DNA of 64,000 bases from an uncultured Rubrobacteraceae bacterium (GCA_902806085.1 CADCVH010000022.1:1-64000); one strand, 5' to 3'. Shown: positions 18,446 through 27,574, counted from the stretch's first letter. Notes: generated by a model from the letters alone, not told the origin. Program-made: numbers and translations.

Positions 18446-19084
18446 ATGGCGAGGACGAAGGATCCGGCGGTCCGCACCCTGCTCGTCGAGCGGGCCGCGC
18501 ACATGCTCCGCACCCGCGAGCCCATCACCCTGCGCTCGCTGGTGGCCGGGACCGGCGTATCGACGATGGCCGTCTACACCTACTTCGGCGGTATGGACGG
18601 CGTGTGGAAGGCCCTGCGTCAGGAGGGCTTCACCCGCCTGGGGGCCAGGCTCGCGACGGTGACGATGTCCACGGACCCGGTGCGGGACCTGACTGCCCTG
18701 GTCGTCGCCTACGTCGGCAACGCCCTGGACCACACCGACCTGTACCGGGTCATGTTCGACGCGAACTTCGACCTCGAAGACGCCCAGGCCGCGGACGACA
18801 CTCTAGAGTACCTGGTCCGGGCCGCCGAACGAGGCAGGAGGGCCGGCCGCTTCCGCGCCGACATCGACCCGCTGGAACTGGCCATCCAGAGCTGGGCCAT
18901 CGGTCATGGGCTGGTTTCCCTGGTCGCTACCGGCCCCCTGCCGCGCCGGACGCTCGGCCACGGCGCCCCCATGCTGACCGCGCTGTTCATCAGCGCAGGA
19001 GATCGGTCCGACGGATGTCGCACCTCGGTCGAGCAGGGCTGGAAGCAGTTGACCCCACCCGGCGAGGAGCCCGGGGCCGAGTAG
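18446..19084 (+). CDS. TetR family transcriptional regulator
   Basis: Protein of 212 residues. The N-terminal DNA-binding domain (about 10-55) shows ITLRSLVAGTGVSTMAVYTY and FGGMDGVWKAL, the TetR recognition helix pattern. The C-terminal ligand domain has LYRVMFDANFDLED and a WAIGHGLVSLV helix typical of TetR_C_33-like dimerisation regions. It faces ridA across a 77-bp region with a 20-bp palindrome and probably represses both genes. Together with the adjacent resolvase fossil the pair may have been acquired. Confidence 0.88.
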   Translation: MARTKDPAVRTLLVERAAHMLRTREPITLRSLVAGTGVSTMAVYTYFGGMDGVWKALRQEGFTRLGARLATVTMSTDPVRDLTALVVAYVGNALDHTDLYRVMFDANFDLEDAQAADDTLEYLVRAAERGRRAGRFRADIDPLELAIQSWAIGHGLVSLVATGPLPRRTLGHGAPMLTALFISAGDRSDGCRTSVEQGWKQLTPPGEEPGAE

Positions 19085-19514
19085 GAACGCCATGGCGACT
19101 CCCCCGACGACCCTTGGGGAGGATCGCACCGGATCCCATGCCGACGTTCCTCCCCGCATCGGTCGGCGTCCGGTGAAGAAACCCGCGGACCTCTCAGCGT
19201 GGCACACCGCCCCCATCATGTTCGCCACCCGCCGGACCAGATCCATCCCTTGCTCCTTTCCCCTCGCGTTGATAAAGACGATCGATCGCCAAGACGTTCG
19301 GCTGAAGCGTTGATCGGCCCCATCCGGAACGAGATCCGGGAGGTTCTCGCCTTCGCGGCGGCACTTGCGGCAGGTGGGTGGGGAGGGTGTGAAGCCGACG
19401 CGGTCGGGGCGACGATACCCGCCACCGCCTAAAAAGGCTGAAGGCCCCCGGAGGGGAGGTGCCGACAGGGCGCGAAGCGCCGTGCTGAAAGCCGAGCCCG
19501 AAGGGCGCAGCGCG
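19085..19514. other. Intergenic region without a convincing gene
   Basis: About 430 bp between the convergent tetR and lysR genes. A minus-strand frame from ATG 19246 begins MDLVRRVANMMGAVCHAERS and has AAAGGAG six bases upstream, a well-formed start. It then runs antisense into tetR without recognisable content, so it may be the remnant of a gene's 5' end. Near 19440-19510 the sequence is rich in short GC stems (for example around GGCGCGAAGCGCC). No tRNA or mobile element ends were identified. Confidence 0.35.
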
Positions 19515-20474
19515 CTAAGTAAACAGGTCTATGAGCTGGAGGTTCTCGAAGTCTGCGGCGAGGGTGGGGGAGAGCTTTGTCCGGTCCTCCCGCTCGGCCA
19601 GGTCGCCAGCCACCTCCAGGAAGGCGGCGACGGGACCGCTGGCCGGGGTGTCGCGGCGGCGGAGGGCGACGATGGAGCGGCTCATCTCCGGGTTCTCCTG
19701 CACGGAGATAAGGGAGAGGTTACCCGAGGAGACGGACCTCACCACGGCTGTCCTCGGCAGGAACGCGACCCCGAGGCGGTGCTCGACCATCCTCTTGGCC
19801 GCCTCGATGTTGTCAACCTCCATCGTCCTTAGCTCCCGGATGCCGGCGTTCCTCAGCAACGCGTGCGTCTGCTCGAAGTAGCTGGAGGACTGGTCGAAGA
19901 AGATCAACTGCTCCTCTCCGATCTCCGCCAGGCTCGCCATCCCTCTCTGCGTGAACCTGTGCCCCGGGTCCACCACGAGCACCAGCTCGTCCTCGTACAG
20001 GTGCAAGCTCTCTATCTCCGGGTGCCGCATCGAGCGGGTCAACCCGAGCTGCACCTCCTCCTTGAGGGTCATCTCCAGGATCTCCTCTGAATGCCCCGTC
20101 CTGACCGAGATGGAAACCCCCGGGTACGCCGCCACGAACCTCTCCAGCAGCCCAGGCAAAGCGTAAGTCCCCACCCCCGGCGAGGCCCCGATCAAAAGCC
20201 GCCCCCCCGTGGCCCCCCGCAACTCCTCCAGCCTCCGCCGCCCCTCCTCGAACCCCCCAACCACCCTCTCCGCGTACGGCACGAACTCCCGCCCCGCGTC
20301 CGTCAGCCGCATCCCGCGGCTCGTCCGAACAAACAACTCGTCCCCGACGCCCTCTTCCAGCGCCTTCAACCGCGCCGTCAAGGTAGGCTGCGTCAGAAAC
20401 ATCTCCTCCGCCGCCCGGCTCAAGTTCCCGAGCCGCGCCACCGCCAGAAAACACTCCAGTTGGCGGAACAGCAA
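19515..20474 (-). CDS. LysR family transcriptional regulator
   Basis: Protein of 319 residues. N-terminal winged helix: RQLECFLAVARLGNLSRAAE with the following MFLTQPTLTARLKALEE, the standard LysR helix-turn-helix. C-terminal periplasmic-binding-like effector domain begins near LLIGASPGVGTYALP. TTG 20474 is the start, with AAGGGAG five bases away. The 18 bases before the start codon are identical to those before the gene starting at 27553. It is divergent from the small gene at 20746 and the glyoxylate genes; regulation of aceB/aceA is possible but unproven. Confidence 0.9.
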   Translation of the reverse strand: MLFRQLECFLAVARLGNLSRAAEEMFLTQPTLTARLKALEEGVGDELFVRTSRGMRLTDAGREFVPYAERVVGGFEEGRRRLEELRGATGGRLLIGASPGVGTYALPGLLERFVAAYPGVSISVRTGHSEEILEMTLKEEVQLGLTRSMRHPEIESLHLYEDELVLVVDPGHRFTQRGMASLAEIGEEQLIFFDQSSSYFEQTHALLRNAGIRELRTMEVDNIEAAKRMVEHRLGVAFLPRTAVVRSVSSGNLSLISVQENPEMSRSIVALRRRDTPASGPVAAFLEVAGDLAEREDRTKLSPTLAADFENLQLIDLFT

Positions 20475-20491
20475 GGTCGCTCCCTTCGGTC

Positions 20492-20645
20492 GCTTTGAGG
20501 TTCTGGGTTTTGAGGTTTTGCGGAAGGGACGCGACCGCGGCCACGCCGCCATCCTCCAACACCCGGCCGCGACGCCGGGCCAAGGCCACGCACCATACCC
20601 CTAATGCCTCAGAACCTCAAAGCCTCAAAGCCTCAGAACCTTTTT
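20492..20645. repeat. Intergenic inverted-array element, copy A
   Basis: Left arm (20492-20520) is built of TTTGAGG and TTCTGGG-like words; right arm (20607-20645) is the complementary run of AGAACCTC and AAAGCCTC octamers. Between them lie about 85 unique GC-rich bases. The arms can pair imperfectly into a long hairpin. It sits between the lysR start and the small gene at 20746. The 18-mer GTCGCTCCCTTCGGTCGC touches its left edge and also occurs next to copy B. Confidence 0.75.
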
Positions 20646-20745
20646 CATCATTTTCTTCTATATCTGCGATACGTGCAAACGATTGGACTTATGGCAGGGG
20701 GGCGTTTAACGTGTGATACACGGTAGGCAGGCGAGAGGAGCAGGG

Positions 20746-20949
20746 ATGATTCCGGTTCAGTACAGGGACCCGCAGACGGAGGAGATCCTGGAGCGGCGCT
20801 ACGAGGACGGGGCGCCGGGGATCGGGACGCGGGTGAAGATCGGGTTCGGCGAGTTCGAGGTTCTCTACAGGTGGCGTTGCGTGCCGACCTCTTGCATCGT
20901 CTACGTGCGGCGGGCCCCGGCGACGCGGCGGGAGCGGGTTGCCGCTTAG
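20746..20949 (+). CDS. Small conserved-looking protein of unknown function
   Basis: Protein of 67 residues, MIPVQYRDPQTEEILERRYE and onward, ending basic (RRERVAA). It contains two cysteines in WRCVPTSCIVYVRR and a predicted mostly beta pattern. No family recognised. ATG 20746 has AGGAG five bases upstream, better than the in-frame ATG at 20713. It stands 89 bp before aceB on the same strand and may be co-transcribed with it. Confidence 0.55.
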   Translation: MIPVQYRDPQTEEILERRYEDGAPGIGTRVKIGFGEFEVLYRWRCVPTSCIVYVRRAPATRRERVAA

Positions 20950-21037
20950 GGGCGCCCGCGGGCTTCGAGCGTGGGGTCATTGCGCTTGCTAGAGTTGCCT
21001 TGCTCTGGCAAACGTTAGGGAGGAGCCCGAACCGGCT

Positions 21038-22639
21038 ATGGTCGAGAACAGCGCGTACGGAGAAGGCGTAGAGGTCACAAAAGAGGTCCCCGATGAGTTT
21101 CGTGGGATCCTGAGCCCCGAGGCGGTCGCCTTCGTGGCGAAGCTCGCCAGGGAGTTCACGCCGCGGGTCGAGGAGCGGCTCCAGGCCCGCCAGGAGAGGC
21201 AGGACCGGATCAACGCCGGCGAGATGCCGGACTTCTTGCCGGAGACCAAGGACATCAGGGAGGGGGACTGGACCATCGCCCCGATCCCCGCCGACCTGCA
21301 GGACCGTCGCGTCGAGCTCACCGGCCCCCCGGACCGGAAGATGACCATAAACGCGCTCAACTCGGGGGCGAGCTGCTGGATGGCCGACCTCGAGGATGCC
21401 AACTGCCCGACCTGGTTCAACATGCTGGAGAGCCAGTTCAACCTCAAAGAGGCGAACGAGCGGACCATCACCTTCGACGACCCGAACAGCGGCAAGCACT
21501 ACGAGCTGAACGACGAGGTCGCCGTAATCCTGGCCCGCCCCCGCGGCTGGCACCTCTGGGAGAAGCACATGCTCGTCGACGGCAAGCAGGTCCCCGGCGG
21601 CCTCTTCGACTTCGGCCTCTACTTCTTCCACAACGCCCAAACCTTGATAGACAGCGGCTCCGGGCCGTACTTCTACCTGCCCAAGATGGAGAGCCATCTG
21701 GAGGCGAGGCTGTGGAACGACGTCTTCAACCTGGCCCAGGACGAGCTTGGCATCCCGCGCGGCACCATCAAGGCGACGTGCCTCGTCGAGACGATCCTGG
21801 CGACGTTCGAGATGCACGAGTTCCTGTACGAGCTGCGCGAGCACTCGGCTGGCCTGAACTGCGGCCGGTGGGACTACATCTTCTCCTACATAAAGAAGTT
21901 CCGCGAGAAGGACATGCTGCTGCCCGACCGCAACGAGGTCACGATGACCGTGCCGTTCATGCGGGCGTACTCGCTGCTCACCATCAAGACGTGCCACCAG
22001 CGCGGCGCCCACGCGATGGGGGGGATGGCGGCCCAGATCCCGCGCTCCGACGACCCCGAGTGGACGGAGTTCGCCTTCAACAAGGTGCGCGAGGACAAGG
22101 AGCGCGAGGCAAACGACGGCCACGACGGCACCTGGGTCGCGCATCCGGGCATGGTCCCCCTCGCCAAGGAGGCTTTTGATACGCACATGCCGCAGCCCAA
22201 CCAGATCGACAAGATCCCCGACGCCAACCCCACGGCCGCCGACCTTCTCGAGAAGCCGGAGGGGCCCATCACGATGGACGGTTTCCGCAACAACATCTCC
22301 GTCGGCGTGCAGTACCTCGGCGCCTGGCTCGCAGGACGCGGCGCCGTCCCCGTCTACAACCTCATGGAGGACGCCGCGACCGCGGAGATAAGCCGCGCGC
22401 AGGTGTGGCAGTGGATCCACCACGACCAGGGCATCCTCGAAGACGGCACCGAGGTCACAACCGAGCTCTTCCGCAAGACCCTGGACGAGGAGCTGGACAA
22501 GATCAAAAACGAGATCGTCGGCCCCGAGCGCTGGGAGAAGGACGAGTTCGGAACCGCCGCCGAACTCTTCGACCGCATCTCCACCCAGGACGAGTTCGTC
22601 GAGTTCCTGACCCTCCCCGGCTACGAGTACCTGGACTAG
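21038..22639 (+). CDS. aceB: Malate synthase (class A)
   Basis: Protein of 533 residues. Condenses glyoxylate with acetyl-CoA to malate, the second step of the glyoxylate shunt. Segments: MADLEDANCPTWFN (metal/substrate site), RPRGWHLWEKH, LPKMESHLEARLWNDVF, IKATCLVETILATFEMHEFL, and the signature KTCHQRGAHAMGGMAAQIP with DGTWVAHPG. Length fits class A (about 530), not class G (about 720). ATG 21038 has GGGAGG upstream. It precedes aceA by about 210 bp. Confidence 0.96.
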   Translation: MVENSAYGEGVEVTKEVPDEFRGILSPEAVAFVAKLAREFTPRVEERLQARQERQDRINAGEMPDFLPETKDIREGDWTIAPIPADLQDRRVELTGPPDRKMTINALNSGASCWMADLEDANCPTWFNMLESQFNLKEANERTITFDDPNSGKHYELNDEVAVILARPRGWHLWEKHMLVDGKQVPGGLFDFGLYFFHNAQTLIDSGSGPYFYLPKMESHLEARLWNDVFNLAQDELGIPRGTIKATCLVETILATFEMHEFLYELREHSAGLNCGRWDYIFSYIKKFREKDMLLPDRNEVTMTVPFMRAYSLLTIKTCHQRGAHAMGGMAAQIPRSDDPEWTEFAFNKVREDKEREANDGHDGTWVAHPGMVPLAKEAFDTHMPQPNQIDKIPDANPTAADLLEKPEGPITMDGFRNNISVGVQYLGAWLAGRGAVPVYNLMEDAATAEISRAQVWQWIHHDQGILEDGTEVTTELFRKTLDEELDKIKNEIVGPERWEKDEFGTAAELFDRISTQDEFVEFLTLPGYEYLD

Positions 22640-22678
22640 AGGGGGCGAGTATCAACAGAGACGACATCAAGGGATGCC

Positions 22679-22807
22679 GGGCGGAGGGCGTGGCCTTCCG
22701 CCCGCCCCCGGTCCTCCTCCCCCGGTGCGTCGGGCACGTACCCACGCACGCGGGCGGCGGGCGACTACCGCGCCCGCGTCGCACATATATGCGCACATAA
22801 GTGCGTA
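22679..22807 (+). promoter_or_regulatory. aceB-aceA intergenic hairpin and inverted repeat
   Basis: A GC hairpin GGGCGGA / TCCGCCC (22679-22703, with a G-G/C-C extension and one bulge) follows aceB. It lacks a T tract, so it may limit read-through or stabilise mRNA ends. Closer to aceA, TGCGCAC-ATAA-GTGCGTA (22790-22807) is an inverted repeat with one mismatch, suitable as a regulator site. This suggests aceA has its own control in addition to read-through from aceB. Confidence 0.4.
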
Positions 22808-22851
22808 CCGAAGCCTGTAGGGACTGGAAGCGGAGAGCACAGGAGGACAAG

Positions 22852-24189
22852 GTGGAGAACGGGAAGAACGGGACGACGAAGATAGCGCAGGAGTGGGAGG
22901 GCGAGCGCTGGGCCGGGGTCGAGCGGCCGTACTCCGCCGACGACGTGGCGCGGTTGCGGGGTTCTGTGGTGGTCGAGCAGACGCTGGCGCGCATGGGTGC
23001 GGAGCGGTTGTGGGACCTCATGCATACGGAGGACTACGTGAACGCGCTCGGGGCCTTGACGGGCAACCAGGCGGTGCAGCAGGTCAAGGCCGGGCTCAAG
23101 GCGATCTACCTCTCCGGGTGGCAGGTCGCGGCGGACGCCAACCTGGCGGGGCAGATGTACCCGGACCAGAGCCTGTACCCGGCCAACAGCGTGCCGCACG
23201 TCGTCAAGAGGATCAACCAGGCCTTGCAGCGCGCGGACCAGATCCACCACGCCGAGGGCCGGAACGGCGTCAACTGGTTCGCGCCCATCGTCGCTGACGC
23301 CGAGGCCGGTTTCGGGGGCGCCTTGAACGTCTTCGAGTTGATGAAGGGCATGATCGAGGCTGGCGCCGCGGGCGTCCACTTCGAGGACCAGCTCGCCTCG
23401 GAGAAGAAGTGCGGGCACATGGGCGGCAAGGTGCTCATCCCGACCGGCCAGGCCGTCCGCAACCTCATCTCCGCCAGGCTCGCCGCCGACGTCATGGGCG
23501 TCCCGACCGTCATCGTGGCGAGAACAGACGCAGACGGGGCCAACCTCGTCACCTCGGACATAGATCCGGCAGATCAGAGGTTCCTGACCGGGGAGCGGAC
23601 GATGGAGGGCTTTTACAGGGTCAACGCAGGCATCGACCAGGCCATAGCCCGCGGCCTCGCCTACGCGCCATACGCCGACGTCGTGTGGTGCGAGACGTCC
23701 ACGCCCGACCTCGACCAGGCCCGCACCTTCGCCGAGGCCATCCACGCCGAGTTCCCTGGCAAGATGCTCGCCTACAACTGCTCGCCTTCGTTCAACTGGA
23801 AGGCCAAGCTCTCTGACGAGGAGATCGCGACCTTCCAGCGTCAGCTCGGGGAGATGGGCTACAAGTTCCAGTTCATCACGCTCGCCGGCTTCCACGCGCT
23901 CAACTTCTCGATGTTCGAGCTCGCCCGCGACTACAAGGAGCGCGGCATGGCCGCCTACTCGGAGCTGCAGCAGAGGGAGTTCGACGCCGAGAAGCACGGC
24001 TACACCGCCACCAAGCACCAGCGCGAGGTCGGGGCCGGCTACTTCGACGAGGTCGCCCAGGTCGTCGCCGGCGGCGCCGCCTCCACCACGGCCCTCACCG
24101 GCTCGACCGAGGAGGCGCAGTTCGACACGCCCGAGGACCCGAACACGACGCTTCCGGGCTCCACGGAGGACGAGCAGTTCGTCAGGTAG
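22852..24189 (+). CDS. aceA: Isocitrate lyase
   Basis: Protein of 445 residues. Splits isocitrate to glyoxylate and succinate. Active-site loop [11 protein letters not shown] with catalytic C187; metal site [10 protein letters not shown] and [32 protein letters not shown]. The C-terminus has extra acidic, Thr/Ser-rich residues ([23 protein letters not shown]) in which a [18 protein letters not shown] motif is repeated. GTG 22852 has AGGAGG at five bases; the earlier in-frame GTG at 22801 lies in an inverted repeat and has none. Confidence 0.96.
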   Translation: MENGKNGTTKIAQEWEGERWAGVERPYSADDVARLRGSVVVEQTLARMGAERLWDLMHTEDYVNALGALTGNQAVQQVKAGLKAIYLSGWQVAADANLAGQMYPDQSLYPANSVPHVVKRINQALQRADQIHHAEGRNGVNWFAPIVADAEAGFGGALNVFELMKGMIEAGAAGVHFEDQLASEKKCGHMGGKVLIPTGQAVRNLISARLAADVMGVPTVIVARTDADGANLVTSDIDPADQRFLTGERTMEGFYRVNAGIDQAIARGLAYAPYADVVWCETSTPDLDQARTFAEAIHAEFPGKMLAYNCSPSFNWKAKLSDEEIATFQRQLGEMGYKFQFITLAGFHALNFSMFELARDYKERGMAAYSELQQREFDAEKHGYTATKHQREVGAGYFDEVAQVVAGGAASTTALTGSTEEAQFDTPEDPNTTLPGSTEDEQFVR

Positions 24190-24253
24190 GTTTCAGGTTT
24201 CGGGAGGGAGTCGGGCTTTTCGGCTCCCTCTCCGCAACGGGAAGGGGTACTGG

Positions 24254-24427
24254 ATGAAGAAGGAGCATCGAAAAGACGGGGAAGAACCGCGCGATCTAGA
24301 TCGAGTACGGGAGGAAGAGGGGCTCGGGACGGGTTCGGACGACGAGGACAGGAAGGTAGAGCACGATTGGGCCGCTTCGGGGACGGAAGACCCGGCCTTC
24401 TTCATCAAGCCTTCCAACGGTAAGTAG
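24254..24427 (+). CDS. Small acidic hydrophilic protein
   Basis: A 57-residue frame starting MKKEHRKDGEEPRDLDRVRE and ending DPAFFIKPSNGK. It is highly charged, has no hydrophobic segment, and looks disordered. AAGGGG sits six bases before the ATG, and codon choice resembles neighbouring genes. It lies 64 bp after aceA. No family recognised; it could be a stress-type or small regulatory protein. Confidence 0.5.
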   Translation: MKKEHRKDGEEPRDLDRVREEEGLGTGSDDEDRKVEHDWAASGTEDPAFFIKPSNGK

Positions 24428-24613
24428 CCACCCCCACCCGTCGGCAGGAGGTCAAGATTACTCGTCGGGTTCCGGGCCCGGGTCTGTCCAGGCCGTTGCC
24501 GACGCGGGCAGCGAGCCGAGCAGAAACATGTGGGGCTTGAAAGGGTGATTGAGGTTCCGGCGCGGGGGAACAATCGTCTCTGGCGATGAGGAGACCGTTT
24601 TCTGGAGGCAGAC

Positions 24614-24814
24614 GTGGACTTCGACCCTAACGACGCGCCCCGGTATCTGGAGGGCGTAGAGTACCCGGCGAGCAAGGAGGATCTCTCGACGGCAGCCGAA
24701 GAGAACGGCGCGCCGGAGGAGTTGCTGCAAAGGATCGGGACGCTCGGGCGGCCGAGCTTCGACAGCGCGGACGAGGTCGTGGCGGAGCTCGAAGCCTCGC
24801 CGACCTCCGGGTGA
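24614..24814 (+). CDS. DUF2795 domain protein
   Basis: Protein of 66 residues containing the DUF2795 pattern: YLEGVEYPASKEDLSTAAEE then APEELLQRIGTL and SFDSADEVVAELE. These small helical proteins are common in actinobacteria and cyanobacteria; the function is unknown. GTG 24614 has TGGAGG five bases upstream. It ends 4 bp before the metallo-hydrolase gene and probably shares its transcript. A second, frameshifted DUF2795 gene lies at 55168. Confidence 0.8.
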   Translation: MDFDPNDAPRYLEGVEYPASKEDLSTAAEENGAPEELLQRIGTLGRPSFDSADEVVAELEASPTSG

Positions 24815-24818
24815 CGCC

Positions 24819-25673
24819 GTGACGGGCAGAGAGGCGCTCGTTCTGCCGCGCAGGAACGAGGACGCGGATTTCGGCAGCGGGTCGGTGTTCTTCGTGGGCA
24901 ATGCGACCGTCGTCGTCCGGTACGCCGGGTTCACCATCCTTACCGACCCGAATTTTCTGCACGCCGGCGACCACGTGCACCTCGGCTACGGGCTTACGGC
25001 GAAGCGGCTAAAGGACCCGGCCGTAGAGATAGAGGACCTCCCGCCGCTGGACTTCGTCCTGCTCTCGCACCTGCACGGCGACCACTTCGACCGCGTGGCC
25101 GAGCGCAAGCTGAACAAGGCGACCCCCATAATCTCCACCCGCCACGCGACCTCCTACCTGGAGAAGGTCGGCTTCACGAAGACGCACTCGCTCAAGATCT
25201 GGGAACCGATCGACGTGGAGAAGGGCGAGGCGAAGCTACGGGTGACCGCCTTGCCGGGGACGCACGGCCCCGGCCCGCTCGGCGCGGTGCTGCCGCCGGT
25301 GATGGGCAGCATGCTCGAGTTCGGACGGATGGGGGAGGAGGCCAGGATGCGGATGTACATCAGCGGGGATACGCTCGTTCACGACCGCCTGAGGGAGATA
25401 CCGCGCCGCTTCCCCGACATAGACCTGGCGATGTTGCACCTCGGCGGTACGAGGGTGCTGGGTATCTTCGTCACGATGGATGCCGGGCAGGGGCTGGAGG
25501 CAATGAGGATCATGGACGCCCGCACCACCATCCCGATCCACTACAACGACTACACGAGGTTCGAGTCGCCGCTGGAGGACTTCAAGCGGGCCGTCGCGAA
25601 CGCCGGCCTCGACGACCGCGTTCACTACCTGAGCCACGGCGACACCTACGGGTTCGAGGTGCCCGCCCGGTAG
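24819..25673 (+). CDS. Metallo-beta-lactamase-fold hydrolase (UPF0173/NAPE-PLD-like)
   Basis: Protein of 284 residues. The metal motif is SHLHGDHFD, followed by a GTHGPGP loop, SGDT (metal Asp), and HYNDY and SHGDTYG near the end. Together with [22 protein letters not shown] this places it among the lactamase_B_2/YtkL-type enzymes related to phosphodiesterases. The substrate is unknown. GTG start 4 bp after the DUF2795 stop; convergent with the GNAT gene, whose stop is 2 bp away. Confidence 0.82.
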   Translation: MTGREALVLPRRNEDADFGSGSVFFVGNATVVVRYAGFTILTDPNFLHAGDHVHLGYGLTAKRLKDPAVEIEDLPPLDFVLLSHLHGDHFDRVAERKLNKATPIISTRHATSYLEKVGFTKTHSLKIWEPIDVEKGEAKLRVTALPGTHGPGPLGAVLPPVMGSMLEFGRMGEEARMRMYISGDTLVHDRLREIPRRFPDIDLAMLHLGGTRVLGIFVTMDAGQGLEAMRIMDARTTIPIHYNDYTRFESPLEDFKRAVANAGLDDRVHYLSHGDTYGFEVPAR

Positions 25674-25674
25674 G

Positions 25675-26122
25675 CTAGGTCAGCGCTTTTTTGGGGACGT
25701 GGTAGGTGTGGCCGATGGGGTAGTCCGGCACGTCCGCGATGACCTCGCACCCGAGGCGCTCGTAGAAGGGGCGTGCTTGGAAGCTGAACGTGGATAGGAA
25801 GACGCCCCTGCAACCCTGGGATCTTGCCTCGTCTTCCGCCGCCTCCAGGAGCTTCCTGCCTTGGCCCTTTCCGCGCACCGGCTCCGCGACCCAGAGCAGG
25901 GAGAGATCCAACCATCCCCCAGGCGTGACCGTACGCGCCGCCCAGGATCGCGTCGCGCTCGTCCTTCAGAAAGATCGCGAGCGGGCTGTAGTAGGAGTCC
26001 CCGGTGGCCGCCACGTTGAAGAGCGATAGCCCCTCGCGGACAAAGTCGACGTCTCCGGAACTCGCCCGGGGGTTCGAGACGACCCTGATGTCCTCCACGC
26101 GGGCCTCCTCGGGCGCAATCAA
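25675..26122 (-). pseudogene. GNAT acetyltransferase gene with a one-base frameshift
   Basis: The first frame reads from the TTG at 26122: NPRASSGDVDFVREGLSLFN through DAILGGAYGHAWG. The second half continues in another frame: WLDLSLLWVAEPVRGKGQGR, the acetyl-CoA site, then FSFQARPFYERLGCEV and PIGHTYHVPKKALT. The break is at a run of five G on the gene strand (25916-25920). Removing one G restores HAWGWLDLSLLWV, the expected family sequence. So it is either a recent inactivation or a homopolymer error. The start overlaps the ASCH gene stop by 4 bp. Confidence 0.8.
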
Positions 26123-26529
26123 GCGTCAACCACCTCTACGAGCTCGAACTCCTCGACCACCAGAACCGTGTCGTCGGAGAGCGGGTTGCCCTCCTCTTCC
26201 ATCTCCTCAGCCCAGGCCTCGCGGTGGTCCCGCCTGAACGCCTCGGCGTCGTCCCCGAAGCCCTCGCCCCGGACGACGCCGGGGGCCGGGAGGCCGAAGG
26301 TCGTCTCGTAGACGGCGAGCATTCGGACGCGGCAGCGCGGGTTGTCGTTTTCGTCCACGACGTCCACGGTCTGCCCCTGGCTCGACACGACCTCCGCGAG
26401 CTCTTCTTCGGTGTAGTCGGAGCGGGGGGCGCAGGTGGCGGTTTTCTCGCCGTCGATGACCTCCCGGATCAGGCGCTCCCCGAGCCCTCCGTCTCCGGGC
26501 CAGCCGAACTCGAGCCTGTAGTCCGTCAC
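26119..26529 (-). CDS. ASCH domain protein
   Basis: Protein of 136 residues with the ASCH (PUA-like, RNA-binding or nucleoside-modifying) layout: RLEFGWPGDGGLGERLIREV, then GEKTATCAPRSDY, VVDENDNPRCRVRMLAVYET, FGDDAEAFRRDHREAWAEE, and DDTVLVVEEFELVEVV at the end. GTG 26529 is chosen since homology begins there and it lies 7 bp after the MDR gene stop. It forms an operon with the MDR enzyme and the broken GNAT gene. Confidence 0.78.
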   Translation of the reverse strand: MTDYRLEFGWPGDGGLGERLIREVIDGEKTATCAPRSDYTEEELAEVVSSQGQTVDVVDENDNPRCRVRMLAVYETTFGLPAPGVVRGEGFGDDAEAFRRDHREAWAEEMEEEGNPLSDDTVLVVEEFELVEVVDA

Positions 26530-26536
26530 GGGCGCC

Positions 26537-27553
26537 TCACGCGGGCACGTCGAGGACGATCTTGCCGACGCCGGAGCCCTCTTCCATGAGCCCCATCGCC
26601 GCCGGGGCCTCTTCGAGCGGGAAGGTCTCGTTGACGGCCGGGCGCAGGCCGCGCTCGGCGTAGAGGTCAAGCATCGCGCCGAACTCCTCGGGCGTACCCA
26701 TCGCGGTGCCGAGGACCGTAACGTGCTTCAAGAAGATTTTGGGCAACACCAGCTTCTCGACCGGCCCGGCGGTCGCCCCGAAAGAGACGATGCGACCCCC
26801 CGGCTTCGCCAGCGAGAGCAGCGCGTCGAAGGTCGAACCCCCGACCGAATCCACCGACAAGTCAACGGCCCCGGCCATGCCCTTGAGCTCCTTGGACCAG
26901 CCCTCGGAGTTGTAGTTCACGCCGCCCTCGGCGCCGAGCTCCTTCGCGGCCTCGATCTTCTCGTCGTCCCCGCTCGTCACGAAGACCCTCGCCCCGAGCG
27001 CCGACGCGATCTGGACCAGAAAGGTCGCCACCCCGCCCCCAACACCCGGGACCACCACCGTTTCGCCCTCCAGGACCCCTCCGCGCGTAACAAGCGCCCG
27101 GTACGCCGTCAGCCCCGCGAGTGGCACCGCAGCCGCCTCCTCGTGCGAGAGGTGGGAGGGCTTTGGGAAGACGTGATCCGCCGGAACCTTCACGAGCTGC
27201 GCGAAAGTCCCCTCGTCCGGCAACCCCAGGATACGGTACTCCTTCCCCGGCACCGCCGGGTCGTTTCCCCAGAACAGCGCCGGGTTGATGACGACCTCGG
27301 TCCCCTCGTCGGGCCCGTCTGCCCCCTCACCGCGCGACACGACCTCCCCCGAGCCGTCCGACCCGAGCGTGGCGGGCAGCGCCTCGGGCTTCGCCCCGGG
27401 GTACATCCCGCGCGTCACGAACGCGTCCCGCCGGTTGAGCGCCGCCGCGTGGACCTTGACGACGACCTCTCCGGAACCGGGTTCGGGGTCGGGCACGTCT
27501 TCGTAGACGAGGTTCTCCGGACCGCCAAGTTCGTGCAGTCGAATGGCTTTCAA
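26537..27553 (-). CDS. Medium-chain dehydrogenase/reductase (zinc-free quinone-oxidoreductase type)
   Basis: Protein of 338 residues of the MDR family. It has an N-terminal GroES-like domain (HAAALNRRDAFVTRG, LPATLGSDGSGEVV) and a Rossmann domain with VVVPGVGGGVATFLVQIA (the usual nucleotide loop). The zinc-ligand cysteine cluster of alcohol dehydrogenases is absent, so it probably reduces a quinone or enone with NADPH. The TTG start is one base from an 18-bp leader identical to that of the LysR gene. First gene of an MDR-ASCH-GNAT operon. Confidence 0.85.
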   Translation of the reverse strand: MKAIRLHELGGPENLVYEDVPDPEPGSGEVVVKVHAAALNRRDAFVTRGMYPGAKPEALPATLGSDGSGEVVSRGEGADGPDEGTEVVINPALFWGNDPAVPGKEYRILGLPDEGTFAQLVKVPADHVFPKPSHLSHEEAAAVPLAGLTAYRALVTRGGVLEGETVVVPGVGGGVATFLVQIASALGARVFVTSGDDEKIEAAKELGAEGGVNYNSEGWSKELKGMAGAVDLSVDSVGGSTFDALLSLAKPGGRIVSFGATAGPVEKLVLPKIFLKHVTVLGTAMGTPEEFGAMLDLYAERGLRPAVNETFPLEEAPAAMGLMEEGSGVGKIVLDVPA

Positions 27554-27574
27554 TGTCGCTCCCTTCGGTCGCCA

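Noticed and set aside
19092-19313. Plus-strand 73-codon frame after tetR
   Set aside because: No ribosome binding site, no recognisable sequence, and composition like non-coding DNA.
24193-24675. Minus-strand frames opposite the small acidic gene
   Set aside because: Low-complexity Ser/Arg/Pro content typical of antisense frames; the plus-strand genes have proper starts.
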